A stretch of DNA of 33,149 bases from Acidobacteriota bacterium (GTDB lineage: Bacteria > Acidobacteriota > Vicinamibacteria > Fen-336), in contig WYBL01000040.1 of NCBI GenBank assembly GCA_011526565.1, positions 1 to 33,149 of the forward strand, written 5' to 3'. Both the position numbers and the translations under genes were made by a program. The notes under the pieces are model-generated. The model was given only the letters and a program-made list of their open reading frames with translations. It searched no databases and was not told the origin of the DNA. Positions 17,207-24,517 of this stretch are shown in pieces (within the stretch, counting starts at the first letter, position 1; every line of letters starts with the position of its first letter).

Positions 17207-18505
17207 TTGCGCGCGATCGTCTCCCCCCTGCTGCACGCGCTGTTCAAGGTGCTCTTCGTCTACGAGTACGAAGGCGAGGAGCACGTGCCGGCGCAGGGTC
17301 CCGCGGTCGTCGCGGCCAACCACCCGTCGTACCTCGACCCCGCGCTGCTCTCGCTCGGCGTGCACCGGCCGATCCATTTCATGGCCTGGGACGCGCTGTT
17401 TCGGGTGCCGCTGCTCGGCGCGTTGCTGCGCGCGTTCGGCGCCTTCCCGGTCGACGTGCGCAAGGGCCGCGGCGCCGCGGCCTACGACCGGGCCCGGGCG
17501 CTGGTCGAGGAGGGCAACCTGGTCGGCATCTTCCCCGAGGGGCAGCGCTCGCGCGCCGGCTGGATGGAGCCGAAGCTGCGCGAGGGCGCGGCGCGGCTCT
17601 CGCTGGAGACGGGCGCCCCGCTGGTGCCGGCGACGATCACCGGCGCCTTCCGCGCCTGGCCCCACTTCCGCCCGCTGCCCAAGCCAGGGCGGATCAAGGT
17701 GCGCTTCCATCCGCCGATCGATCCCGCGGCGTTCGCGGCACTCGATCGCGAGGCCGCCGTCGACGCGATGACCGCGGAACTGCGGCGCCGCGTGGAGCGC
17801 TCGCTGCTCCCCGGCGTCAAGGCCGACCTGCGCCTCGCCGTCGTCTACCGCAAGGAGGCGCCGTGGCCGCGGCTCTACGAGAGCGTGCCGCCGCTGCTGC
17901 TGGCGACGCTGCTGTTCTGGAAGACGCGCTCGTGGGCGGTGGTCGCCCCTGCCTACGCGTATCTCGCCTACCTGCTGGCGGACCGCTTCCTGATCCCGCA
18001 GCGGCGGGTCGTGAAGTGGGTCCGCAACGCCTCGCCCGTCGCGTTCCTGCTGGCCTTCGAGCCGGCCGTGCGCGAGGCGTTCGCGCTGCCCGCGGTGCCG
18101 GCCCGCACCTGGCTCGCCGCCGTGGCGGCGGCGGGGCTCCTGCCCTACCTCTACGCCCGCACGCTGGTGGCGCTCGACGCGATCCGCGGTGGCGTGCTGG
18201 CGCTGCTGCTCTCGCTCGCCGTCACGGCATGGTGGTCGCCGACGCCGCTCGGCCCGCTGCTGGCGCTCCCGCTCTCCCTCGCGGCCTACGCCTGGGACCG
18301 GCGCTGCGCATTGTGGACGCTGGCCGCGCCTGTGCTCGCGGCGTTCGCGCTCGGCGTGCCGCTGTGGCTGGGCGGACGGCTCGAGCTGATGCCCCATGCG
18401 GTCGCGGGCCTGCTGGCGTGGGCCCTGGTGCGGCTGTGGCCGATGCAGCCTGACACCGCACCGCTCGAACGCCCGGAGGAGCCCCGGCTCGGCCTCGGCC
18501 TGTGA
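17207..18505 (+). CDS. PlsC-type acyltransferase with a C-terminal membrane domain
   Basis: The first 200 residues are a lysophospholipid/glycerol-3-phosphate acyltransferase domain, with the catalytic NHPSYLD (H39 and D44, the HX4D motif) and FPEGQRS (109-115). The remaining 230 residues contain several hydrophobic segments (about 218-410) that are not part of standard PlsC and have no motif I recognise. The total of 432 residues is well above the usual 200-260. TTG 17207 is chosen as the first in-frame start after the MFS stop; GTG at 17249 is possible but would cut the N-terminal helix. Activity is probably acyl transfer to a lysolipid or similar acceptor at the inner membrane. Confidence 0.85.
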   Translation: MRAIVSPLLHALFKVLFVYEYEGEEHVPAQGPAVVAANHPSYLDPALLSLGVHRPIHFMAWDALFRVPLLGALLRAFGAFPVDVRKGRGAAAYDRARALVEEGNLVGIFPEGQRSRAGWMEPKLREGAARLSLETGAPLVPATITGAFRAWPHFRPLPKPGRIKVRFHPPIDPAAFAALDREAAVDAMTAELRRRVERSLLPGVKADLRLAVVYRKEAPWPRLYESVPPLLLATLLFWKTRSWAVVAPAYAYLAYLLADRFLIPQRRVVKWVRNASPVAFLLAFEPAVREAFALPAVPARTWLAAVAAAGLLPYLYARTLVALDAIRGGVLALLLSLAVTAWWSPTPLGPLLALPLSLAAYAWDRRCALWTLAAPVLAAFALGVPLWLGGRLELMPHAVAGLLAWALVRLWPMQPDTAPLERPEEPRLGLGL

Positions 18506-18537
18506 GCGGCCCAACCGACGCCTCGCGAACGGCGTCT

Positions 18538-18543
18538 TAGACT
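18538..18543 (+). promoter_or_regulatory. Putative -10 box TAGACT of the adaptor/permease operon
   Basis: TAGACT ends ten bases before the GTG at 18554. No Shine-Dalgarno sequence precedes this first gene, in contrast to the second gene of the operon, which has one. Confidence 0.4.
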
Positions 18544-18553
18544 TCGGTCGCAC

Positions 18554-19729
18554 GTGGACGACAGGATCCAACTCGCTGGACTCGCGGTGATCGCCGCGGC
18601 GACGGTCGCCTGCGGCAGCGTCGCCGCCACGTCCGGCTCCGAGGCGCGGGTCGAAAGGCGCACGGTCGAGGACGTGTTCCTGCTGACCGGGGAACTGGCC
18701 GCCGTACGGGGTGTCGAGCTGGCCGTGCCGCGCATTCCCGGCATGGGCGGCGGCCTGCAGGTGCAGTGGATCGCCGAAGACGGCGCGGAGGTTGCCGCCG
18801 GCGACGTGGTGGTCGAGCTCGACAACAGCCGCATCAGCAGCACGCTGGAAGAGCACCGCACCCGGGCGGTGCAGGCCGCCATCGCGCTCGAGCAGCGCGA
18901 GTCCGCGCTCCAGGCCGAGCGCGCGAGCAGGCTGTTCGAGCTGGAGCGCACCGCGGTCGAGCTGGAGCAGGCCCGGGTCGAGGCCGCGATCCCCCAGGAG
19001 CTGCGCTCGCGCAAGGAGTGGCACGAGAAGCAGCAGGCGCTGGTCGCGGCCGAGGCCGCCCACGAGAAGGCGCGCCTCGCGCTGGCGGCCCACGATCGCG
19101 GCGGCGCGGCCGAGCTGAGCGTGCAGCGCATCGCCCTCGACAAGGCGCGGCGCGAGGTGATCCAGGCCGAGGAGTCCCTGCGCAGCCTGCAGTTGCGGGC
19201 GCCGCGGCCCGGCGTCGTGCTGCTCGGGCGCAGCCCGCGCGACGACAGGCCCGTGCAGGTGGGCGACACGCTGTGGCCCGGCCTGCGCGCCGCGTCGCTG
19301 CCCGACCTCTCCCTGCTCGAGGTCGCGGGCTACCTGCCCGAGGTCGACGACGGCCGCGTCCGGCCCGGGCAGGCCGCGCGCGTGATCCTCGACTCCGCGC
19401 TCGACCGCGTCCACGCGGGCCGCGTCGAAGACGTCGCCGCCGTCGCCCAGGACGCGCGCTACGCCGGCGGCTTCAAGGTCCGCGTCTCGCTGCAGCGCAC
19501 CGACCCGGGCTCGATGCGCCCGGGCCTGTCGGCCCGGGTCGAGGTCGTGCGCCAGGTGTTCACGGACGCGCTGGTGGTGCCGCGCAGCGCGCTCACCTGG
19601 AAGGGAGGCCAGGCGCAGGCACGGCGGCCGGGCGGCGGCACGACGGACGTGACGCTCGCCACCTGCCTGGCCCTGGAGTGCGTCGTTCGCGAGGGACTGC
19701 AGGAGGGCGACCGTGTCGCGCTTCGCTGA
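18554..19729 (+). CDS. HlyD/MacA-type periplasmic adaptor, first of three
   Basis: The 391-residue protein begins with a signal-like hydrophobic stretch ending in TVAC (C20), a poor lipobox. It then has the two halves of a lipoyl-like domain (about 55-95 and 213-255) around a helical hairpin (about 95-213), followed by beta-barrel and membrane-proximal parts (SMRPGLSARVEVV). The hairpin midpoint has IPQELRSRKE (146-155). Adaptors of this fold bridge an inner-membrane transporter and an outer-membrane channel. The VQVGDTLWPG stretch recurs in the next two proteins, so they are paralogs. The GTG start follows the TAGACT box, and its 3' end overlaps the next gene by 17 bases. Confidence 0.85.
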   Translation: MDDRIQLAGLAVIAAATVACGSVAATSGSEARVERRTVEDVFLLTGELAAVRGVELAVPRIPGMGGGLQVQWIAEDGAEVAAGDVVVELDNSRISSTLEEHRTRAVQAAIALEQRESALQAERASRLFELERTAVELEQARVEAAIPQELRSRKEWHEKQQALVAAEAAHEKARLALAAHDRGGAAELSVQRIALDKARREVIQAEESLRSLQLRAPRPGVVLLGRSPRDDRPVQVGDTLWPGLRAASLPDLSLLEVAGYLPEVDDGRVRPGQAARVILDSALDRVHAGRVEDVAAVAQDARYAGGFKVRVSLQRTDPGSMRPGLSARVEVVRQVFTDALVVPRSALTWKGGQAQARRPGGGTTDVTLATCLALECVVREGLQEGDRVALR

Positions 19730-20954
19730 CCTCGTCGCCCGCGTGCGCGCCCGGCCCCGGGCGGCGCTCCTCGCCGGCCTCGCCGTCGTGCTCGTCGCCG
19801 CAGGTGCCCGGGGCGGCGGCAGCGGCGCCGAGGTGCCCACCGCGGAAGCCAGCCGCGGCGAGCTCGTCCAGACCGTCGACGTCGAGGGCGAGATCGCCTC
19901 GGCCGCCAGCCTCGAACTCGGCCCGCCCGGCGTGCCCGACCTGTGGGACTACAAGATCGCCTTCCTCGCCGACGAAGGCACCTCCGTGAAGCCCGGCCAG
20001 CCGGTCGTGCGCTTCGACCCCTCGTCGCTGCAGCGACGGCTGGAGGAGAAGCAGGCCGAGTTCGAGGAGGCCACCCAGAAGATCGAGCGCGGCCGGATCG
20101 AGGCCGACGAGAAACGCCGCGAGCTGGACCTGCAGCTCGCCGAGGCGCGTTCACGGCTGCAGAAGGCGCGGATGAAGGCCGAGATCCCCGACGAGCTGCG
20201 CTCGCGCAACGAGGCGAAGGACGCGGCCCTCGAGCTCGAACTCGCAGAGAAGGAGGTGGCGAGCCTCGAGGGTCGGCGCGCGGCGGTGGACGCGGCCGAA
20301 GAGGCCTCGCTGCGGTCGCTGGGCAGCCAGCGCGACCGCGCGGCCGGCCGGGTGGCGAGCTTGCGCGAGTCGATCGAGCGGATGACCGTGCGCGCGCCGC
20401 AGGACGGCATCGTCGTCTACAAGACGGGCTGGCGCGACGAGAAGAAGAAGGTCGGCGACACCGTGTGGTGGGGCGAGAAGCTGATCGCGCTGCCCGACCT
20501 GACGCGGCTGCGCGGTGAAGGCGACGTCGACGAGGCCGACGGCGGCGCGATCGCTCCCGGCCAGCGCGTCACGCTGCGGCTGGAGGCGCTGCCCGATCGC
20601 GACTTCGCGGCGAGCGTGGCCCGCATCGGCCGCGCCGTGCGCCGCAAGTCGCCGCGGGTCCCGTCCAAGGTCTTCCGCGTCGAGCTGGCGTTCGGTCAGC
20701 CCGACCCCGCGCTGCGGCCCGCGATGCGCTTCCGGGGCGAGATCGAGATCGCGCGCCACCCGGCCGTGCTCCAGATCCCGCGCGAGGCCGTGTTCTTCCG
20801 CGCCACGGGCCCCGTCGTCCACGTCCGCGGCTGGCGCGGCTTCCGCGCCGTGCCCGTGGAGCTCGGCCGCATCGGGCGCGGTCGGGTCGAGGTCCGGGCC
20901 GGCCTCGACGAAGGCGACGTCGTGGCCCTCGCCGAGCCGGAGGCCGGGGCGTGA
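19713..20954 (+). CDS. HlyD/MacA-type periplasmic adaptor, second of three
   Basis: The 413-residue protein has an N-terminal membrane anchor or uncleaved signal (about 18-31), lipoyl-like halves (about 68-102 and 226-262), a long Glu/Lys/Arg-rich coiled-coil hairpin (103-226) and a beta-barrel region ending in LDEGDVVALAEPEAG. The hairpin tip carries IPDELRSRNE (158-167), nearly the same as in the first adaptor. KVGDTVWWGEKLIALPDL aligns with the other two. AGGAGGG about eight bases before the GTG supports the start, which lies inside the previous gene. Its stop overlaps the next GTG as GTGA, indicating tight translational coupling. Confidence 0.87.
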   Translation: MSRFADLVARVRARPRAALLAGLAVVLVAAGARGGGSGAEVPTAEASRGELVQTVDVEGEIASAASLELGPPGVPDLWDYKIAFLADEGTSVKPGQPVVRFDPSSLQRRLEEKQAEFEEATQKIERGRIEADEKRRELDLQLAEARSRLQKARMKAEIPDELRSRNEAKDAALELELAEKEVASLEGRRAAVDAAEEASLRSLGSQRDRAAGRVASLRESIERMTVRAPQDGIVVYKTGWRDEKKKVGDTVWWGEKLIALPDLTRLRGEGDVDEADGGAIAPGQRVTLRLEALPDRDFAASVARIGRAVRRKSPRVPSKVFRVELAFGQPDPALRPAMRFRGEIEIARHPAVLQIPREAVFFRATGPVVHVRGWRGFRAVPVELGRIGRGRVEVRAGLDEGDVVALAEPEAGA

Positions 20955-22231
20955 GGCGGCGGCGGCTCACGCTCGCGGCGGCAGGCGCCGTCGGCCTGGC
21001 CCTCGCCGGGCTCGTCGCGGCCCGCGCCGCGCGCGAGCCGGACGTCGTGCTGCACGTCGTCGAGCGCTCCACGCTGCGCAACGAGATCCTGGCCAGCGGC
21101 TGGCTCGACGCCGTGCGCAAGACGCCGATCTCCGTTCCCGCCGACCTGAACATGTCGATGCGGGTGTCGTGGCTGGCGCCGCCGGGACCGGTGGCGAAGG
21201 GCGACGTGGTGCTCTCGTTCGACCCTGCCGACCTGGAGAAGGACGCCCTCGACTCGCGGGCCGACCGCAGCTCGGCCGACAGCAAGCGCGACAAGACCCG
21301 CGCCGAGGCCGAGCAGAAGCAGCGCGGCCTCGATCTCGACCTGGGCGTGACGCGGGACGAACTCGAGCGGGCCCGCGACGTGGCGCCGGACGACGAGCGC
21401 ATCTTCTCGCGCAACCAGATCGTCGAAGGCCAGCTCGACCGCGACCTGATCGAGCGGCGGCTGACCGCCACCGGCGAGCGCCAGGAGACCAGCCGCGAGC
21501 TGACCGCCGCCGACCTGGAGCTGGTCGCGATCGAGCGGCGCAAGGCCGAGATGAAGCTGCGACTGGCCGAGAAGGGCCTCGGGGCGCTGCGCGTGGGCGC
21601 GCCTCACGACGGCATCCTGGTGTTCCCGGCCAACTGGCGGGGCGACTCGCTCTCCGTCGGCGACACGGTGTGGCCGGGCCAGACGATCGCCGAGATCCCC
21701 GACCTCTCCCAGCTCGAGGCTCGGGTGTTCGTGCTGGAGGGCGACGCCTCGGGCCTCGAGGTCGGCCGCTCGGCGCGGCTCGAGGTCGAGGGCCAGCCGG
21801 GACTCGTCTACGAGGCGAAGGTCAAGCGCGTCGACGCGCTGGCCAAGTCGCGCGAGCGCGGCTCCCCGGTCAAGTACTTCGAGACCTGGCTCGACCTGCC
21901 CGCGGACGCCGGCCAGCGGGTCAAGCCGGGCCAGCGGGTGCGCGCCCGCATCCTGCTGGCCGAGATCGCCGACGCGGTGTGGGTGCCGCGCGGGGCGCTG
22001 TTCCAGAAGGAGGGACGGCGCTACGTGCTGAAGGCCGACGGCGGCGGCCTGCGCGAGCAGGACGTGACCCTCGGCGGCGGCAGCCTGGGCCGGGTCCAGG
22101 TGCTCACCGGGCTCGCACCCGGCGACCGCGTCGCGCTCGCCGATCCGCGCCGCACCGCCTCCGGCGCCGCGACCCCGGCCGGCGCGAACGGCGCCGCGGC
22201 CCCGGCCGCCACCGGCAACGGGGGCCGCTGA
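20951..22231 (+). CDS. HlyD/MacA-type periplasmic adaptor, third of three
   Basis: The 426-residue protein has an Arg-rich N-terminus and one membrane segment (about 6-23), a lipoyl-like domain, a helical hairpin (about 95-213) and a C-terminal barrel; the last 30 residues are Ala/Gly/Pro-rich and probably disordered. The hairpin centre reads APDDERIFSRNQ (145-156), a variant of the tip motif of the first two adaptors, with IFSRNQ typical of some HlyD proteins. SVGDTVWPGQTIAEIPDLS matches the shared lipoyl-half signature. The GTG start overlaps the previous stop by four bases, and the TGA overlaps the ATG of the permease gene by one base. Confidence 0.87.
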   Translation: MRRRRLTLAAAGAVGLALAGLVAARAAREPDVVLHVVERSTLRNEILASGWLDAVRKTPISVPADLNMSMRVSWLAPPGPVAKGDVVLSFDPADLEKDALDSRADRSSADSKRDKTRAEAEQKQRGLDLDLGVTRDELERARDVAPDDERIFSRNQIVEGQLDRDLIERRLTATGERQETSRELTAADLELVAIERRKAEMKLRLAEKGLGALRVGAPHDGILVFPANWRGDSLSVGDTVWPGQTIAEIPDLSQLEARVFVLEGDASGLEVGRSARLEVEGQPGLVYEAKVKRVDALAKSRERGSPVKYFETWLDLPADAGQRVKPGQRVRARILLAEIADAVWVPRGALFQKEGRRYVLKADGGGLREQDVTLGGGSLGRVQVLTGLAPGDRVALADPRRTASGAATPAGANGAAAPAATGNGGR

Positions 22232-23469
22232 TGGACCTGCGCGAGGCGCTCCAGAGCGGCATCGACAGCCTGCGCGCCCAGCGCCTGCGCGCGTTCCTGA
22301 CCATGCTCGGCATGATCTTCGGCGTCGGCGCCGTGATCGCGATGCTCTCGATCGGCGCCGGCGCCGAGGCCCAGGCGATGCTGCTGATCGACGCGATGGG
22401 CGTGCGCAACGTCGTCGTGCAGGTGCGCGAGCCGGCCCGCGACAACGAGCTGCTCGAGCTGCGCCGCTCCTCGGTGGGCCTCTCCGAGCGCGACGCCCGC
22501 GCGATCGCCGAGGCGGTGCCGGGCGTGGCCCGCGTCGCCCAGAAGTCGGTCGTCGAGACCTACAAGGTCCTGGGCGAGGCCGGCCGCGCGAAGCCGCGCG
22601 TCTTCGGCGTCTCGCCCGGCTACTTCGATCTGCAACGGCTCACGCTGCTCGAGGGCCGCTTCTTCGACGCGCGCGACGAGGCCGAGTTCGCGCAGGTCTG
22701 CGTGATCGGCGAAAACGCGCGCCGCGAGCTGTTCGGCTTCGGCCCCGCGCTCGGCCGCGCCCTCAAGGTGAACGAGCGCTGGCTGACGGTCGTCGGGGTG
22801 CTGGGCCAGGCCCGGGGAGCGGGCCGCGAGGTGCAGGGCGTGACGCTCGCCTCCACCGCCGACGACGTCTACCTGCCCGTGACCACGGCCCAGCGCAAGT
22901 TCGCGGCGCCGCCGCTGCGCAGCGCGCTCGACGAACTGGTCGTGGAGATGGAGTCCGGCCACCCGCCGCAACTCGCCGCGGCGGCGATCGAGACGCTGCT
23001 GCTGCGTCTGCACGGCGGCGCGAAGGACTTCGCGCTGGTGGTGCCCGAGGCGCTCCTGGAACAGAGCCGCCGCACGCAGCGGCTGTTCGACCTGGTGATG
23101 GGCTCGATCGCCGGCATCTCGCTGCTGGTCGGCGGCATCGGCATCATGAACATCATGCTGGCGACGGTGATGGAGCGCACCCGCGAGATCGGCATCCGCC
23201 GCGCGATCGGCGCCACCCGCAAGGACATCCGCAACCAGTTCGTGATCGAGGCCTTCACCCTGGCGGCCACCGGCGGCCTGCTCGGCGTGGTGATGGGCGT
23301 CGCGATCTCGAAAGGCGTCGCGCTGTGGGCGGGCTGGGAGACGGTGGTGACGCTCGGCTCGATCCTGCTCGCGACGCTGGTCTCGGTGGGGGTCGGTCTC
23401 GTCTCCGGCCTCTACCCCGCGACCCGCGCCGCCGCCCTCGACCCGATCGAGTCGCTGCGCTACGAGTAG
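22231..23469 (+). CDS. MacB/FtsX-type ABC permease without an ATPase domain
   Basis: The 412-residue protein has the MacB permease layout: an N-terminal membrane helix (about 18-40, LRAFLTMLGMIFGVGAVIAM), a large periplasmic domain of about 230 residues, then three C-terminal helices. The conserved cytoplasmic stretch ERTREIGIRRAIGATRKDI and the ending YPATRAAALDPIESLRYE are hallmarks of FtsX-family permeases. Full MacB carries an ABC domain ahead of this part; here it is absent, and no MacB-type ATPase gene lies in the window. In MacB systems ATP hydrolysis drives periplasmic movement that pushes substrate through adaptor and channel. Its ATG overlaps the stop of the third adaptor. Confidence 0.93.
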   Translation: MDLREALQSGIDSLRAQRLRAFLTMLGMIFGVGAVIAMLSIGAGAEAQAMLLIDAMGVRNVVVQVREPARDNELLELRRSSVGLSERDARAIAEAVPGVARVAQKSVVETYKVLGEAGRAKPRVFGVSPGYFDLQRLTLLEGRFFDARDEAEFAQVCVIGENARRELFGFGPALGRALKVNERWLTVVGVLGQARGAGREVQGVTLASTADDVYLPVTTAQRKFAAPPLRSALDELVVEMESGHPPQLAAAAIETLLLRLHGGAKDFALVVPEALLEQSRRTQRLFDLVMGSIAGISLLVGGIGIMNIMLATVMERTREIGIRRAIGATRKDIRNQFVIEAFTLAATGGLLGVVMGVAISKGVALWAGWETVVTLGSILLATLVSVGVGLVSGLYPATRAAALDPIESLRYE

Positions 23470-23473
23470 CGCC

Positions 23474-24007
23474 TCACGGCTGGCGGACCCGGCTCATGCG
23501 CAAGGGCTCCTCGCGCACTTCTTCGCCCCGGCGCAGGCGCAGGGCGAAATCGAGGCGATCGCCGTCGCGCTGGATCGTCAGCGCCTTCGAGCGGGCGAAG
23601 CCGGGCTTCACCTCCTCGAACACGAAGCGCACCGCGCCCTCCTTGTCCTCCCAGCCGACGAACTCGGGGCTGAAGTGCTTGACCTTCATCACGAGCGCGC
23701 CGGAGGCGTCGACGCCGAGGGCCATGTGCTCGCTGAAGACCAGCTTGCCGTCCTTGACCAGGCGGAACAGGCCGATCATCTGGCCGGCCTGCGGCTCCGT
23801 CCAGAACTCCTCCACCTGGCCGCCGAGGCCCTCGCCGCGCCAGTGGCCGGCGAGCCAGGCCATGTCCTCGACGCGGGCGGACGGCGCCGCCGGCGCCGGG
23901 GCCTGCGGCGTCGCAGCCGCGGGATCCTGGGCCAGCGCGGGCCCGGTCAGGAACACGAGCGCCAGCAGCGCCAGGGCGGCCAGGGCGGCCGGGGTCGGTC
24001 GGGTCAT
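23474..24007 (-). CDS. Exported DUF6265-like protein
   Basis: The 177-residue product starts with a clear signal peptide (hydrophobic core about 8-22, cleavage likely after GPALA), then a Pro/Ala linker. The globular part has WLAGHWRGEG, EEFWTEPQAGQMIGLFR and KVKHFSPEFVGWEDKEG, the pattern I associate with DUF6265 proteins, whose function is unknown. ATG 24007 is preferred over an upstream in-frame start at 24055 because GGAGGTGG lies just before it and the signal peptide begins there. A TATTCT at 24074-24069 on this strand could be its -10, giving a leader of about 55 bases. It converges with the permease gene (four-base gap) and diverges from the DGPF gene. Confidence 0.8.
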   Translation of the reverse strand: MTRPTPAALAALALLALVFLTGPALAQDPAAATPQAPAPAAPSARVEDMAWLAGHWRGEGLGGQVEEFWTEPQAGQMIGLFRLVKDGKLVFSEHMALGVDASGALVMKVKHFSPEFVGWEDKEGAVRFVFEEVKPGFARSKALTIQRDGDRLDFALRLRRGEEVREEPLRMSRVRQP

Positions 24008-24086
24008 CTCTCCACCTCCGCGGGGTAGACGAACGGGCGCGCTCGGGGACGACATCGGGATGGCGTGAAGAATAATGGCCGCGCGG

Positions 24087-24113
24087 TGTCCTCGGCCAGC
24101 CCGCCCCGGCGTC
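24087..24113 (+). promoter_or_regulatory. Possible ECF-type promoter of the DGPF/sigma operon
   Basis: TGTCCT (24087-24092) and CGTC (24110-24113) are separated by 17 bases. This resembles the TGTCGA / CGA-or-CGTC pattern I recall for ECF42 sigma factors, which would make the operon autoregulated. The match is partial and from memory. Confidence 0.35.
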
Positions 24114-24119
24114 TACACA

Positions 24120-24147
24120 CCGGGCGCCCGAAAAGGCACGCGCCCGG
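24120..24147 (+). promoter_or_regulatory. Inverted repeat reaching into the DGPF gene's Shine-Dalgarno
   Basis: CCGGGCG (24120-24126) and CGCCCGG (24141-24147) can pair around a 14-base loop. The second arm runs into the GGAGGAGG ribosome site at 24146-24153, so the stem could limit translation. At this GC content, chance pairing is possible. Confidence 0.35.
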
Positions 24148-24157
24148 AGGAGGAACG

Positions 24158-24517
24158 TTGGCCCAGTTCATGCTGTTGCTGCACGAGAACCCGGCGAGCT
24201 TCGCGGACGTGACGCCGGAGCAGATGGAGCAGGTGATCGGCGAGTACGTCGCCTGGCGGGAGGCGCTCGAGAAGCAGGGGCGCCTTGCCGGCGGCGAGAA
24301 GCTGCGCGACGAAGGCGGCCGCCACCTCAGCGGCTTCGGTGCCGACCTGAAGGTCGTCGACGGCCCGTTCGCCGAAGCGGCCGAGGTGATCGGCGGCTAC
24401 TTCACGGTCGAAGCCCGCGACTACGCCGACGCGGTCGAACTCGCGAAGGACTGCCCTCACCTCAAGTACGGCGGCCGCATCGAGCTGCGCCAGGTGGAGC
24501 CGACAGGGGCGGAGTGA
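24158..24517 (+). CDS. DGPF/YCII-type protein, partner of the ECF42 sigma factor
   Basis: The 119-residue protein is a one-domain YCII-like alpha/beta-barrel monomer. It opens with AQFMLLLHENPASF, has the name-giving DGPFAE (68-73), then IGGYFTVEARDYADAVELA and a short strand GRIELRQVEP. H9 and D68 correspond to the positions thought to be the active-site pair in YCII proteins. DGPF genes are standard neighbours of ECF42-type sigma genes, exactly as here; their biochemical role is not known. TTG 24158 is chosen because the fold starts there and GGAGGAGG lies five bases before it; the frame is open to ATG 24065, but that extension looks non-coding. The stop overlaps the sigma start. Confidence 0.88.
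   Translation: MAQFMLLLHENPASFADVTPEQMEQVIGEYVAWREALEKQGRLAGGEKLRDEGGRHLSGFGADLKVVDGPFAEAAEVIGGYFTVEARDYADAVELAKDCPHLKYGGRIELRQVEPTGAE

Noticed and set aside
16910..19840. Long minus-strand open frame opposite the PlsC and first adaptor genes
   Set aside because: It is composed of Arg/Gln/Ala/His-rich sequence typical of antisense shadow frames; both sense genes have clear motifs.
20515..23469. Fusion of adaptor and permease from an open frame beginning at 20515
   Set aside because: The frame before 22231 is a shadow of the second and third adaptors; the permease proper begins at ATG 22231, where the MacB-like N-terminus starts.
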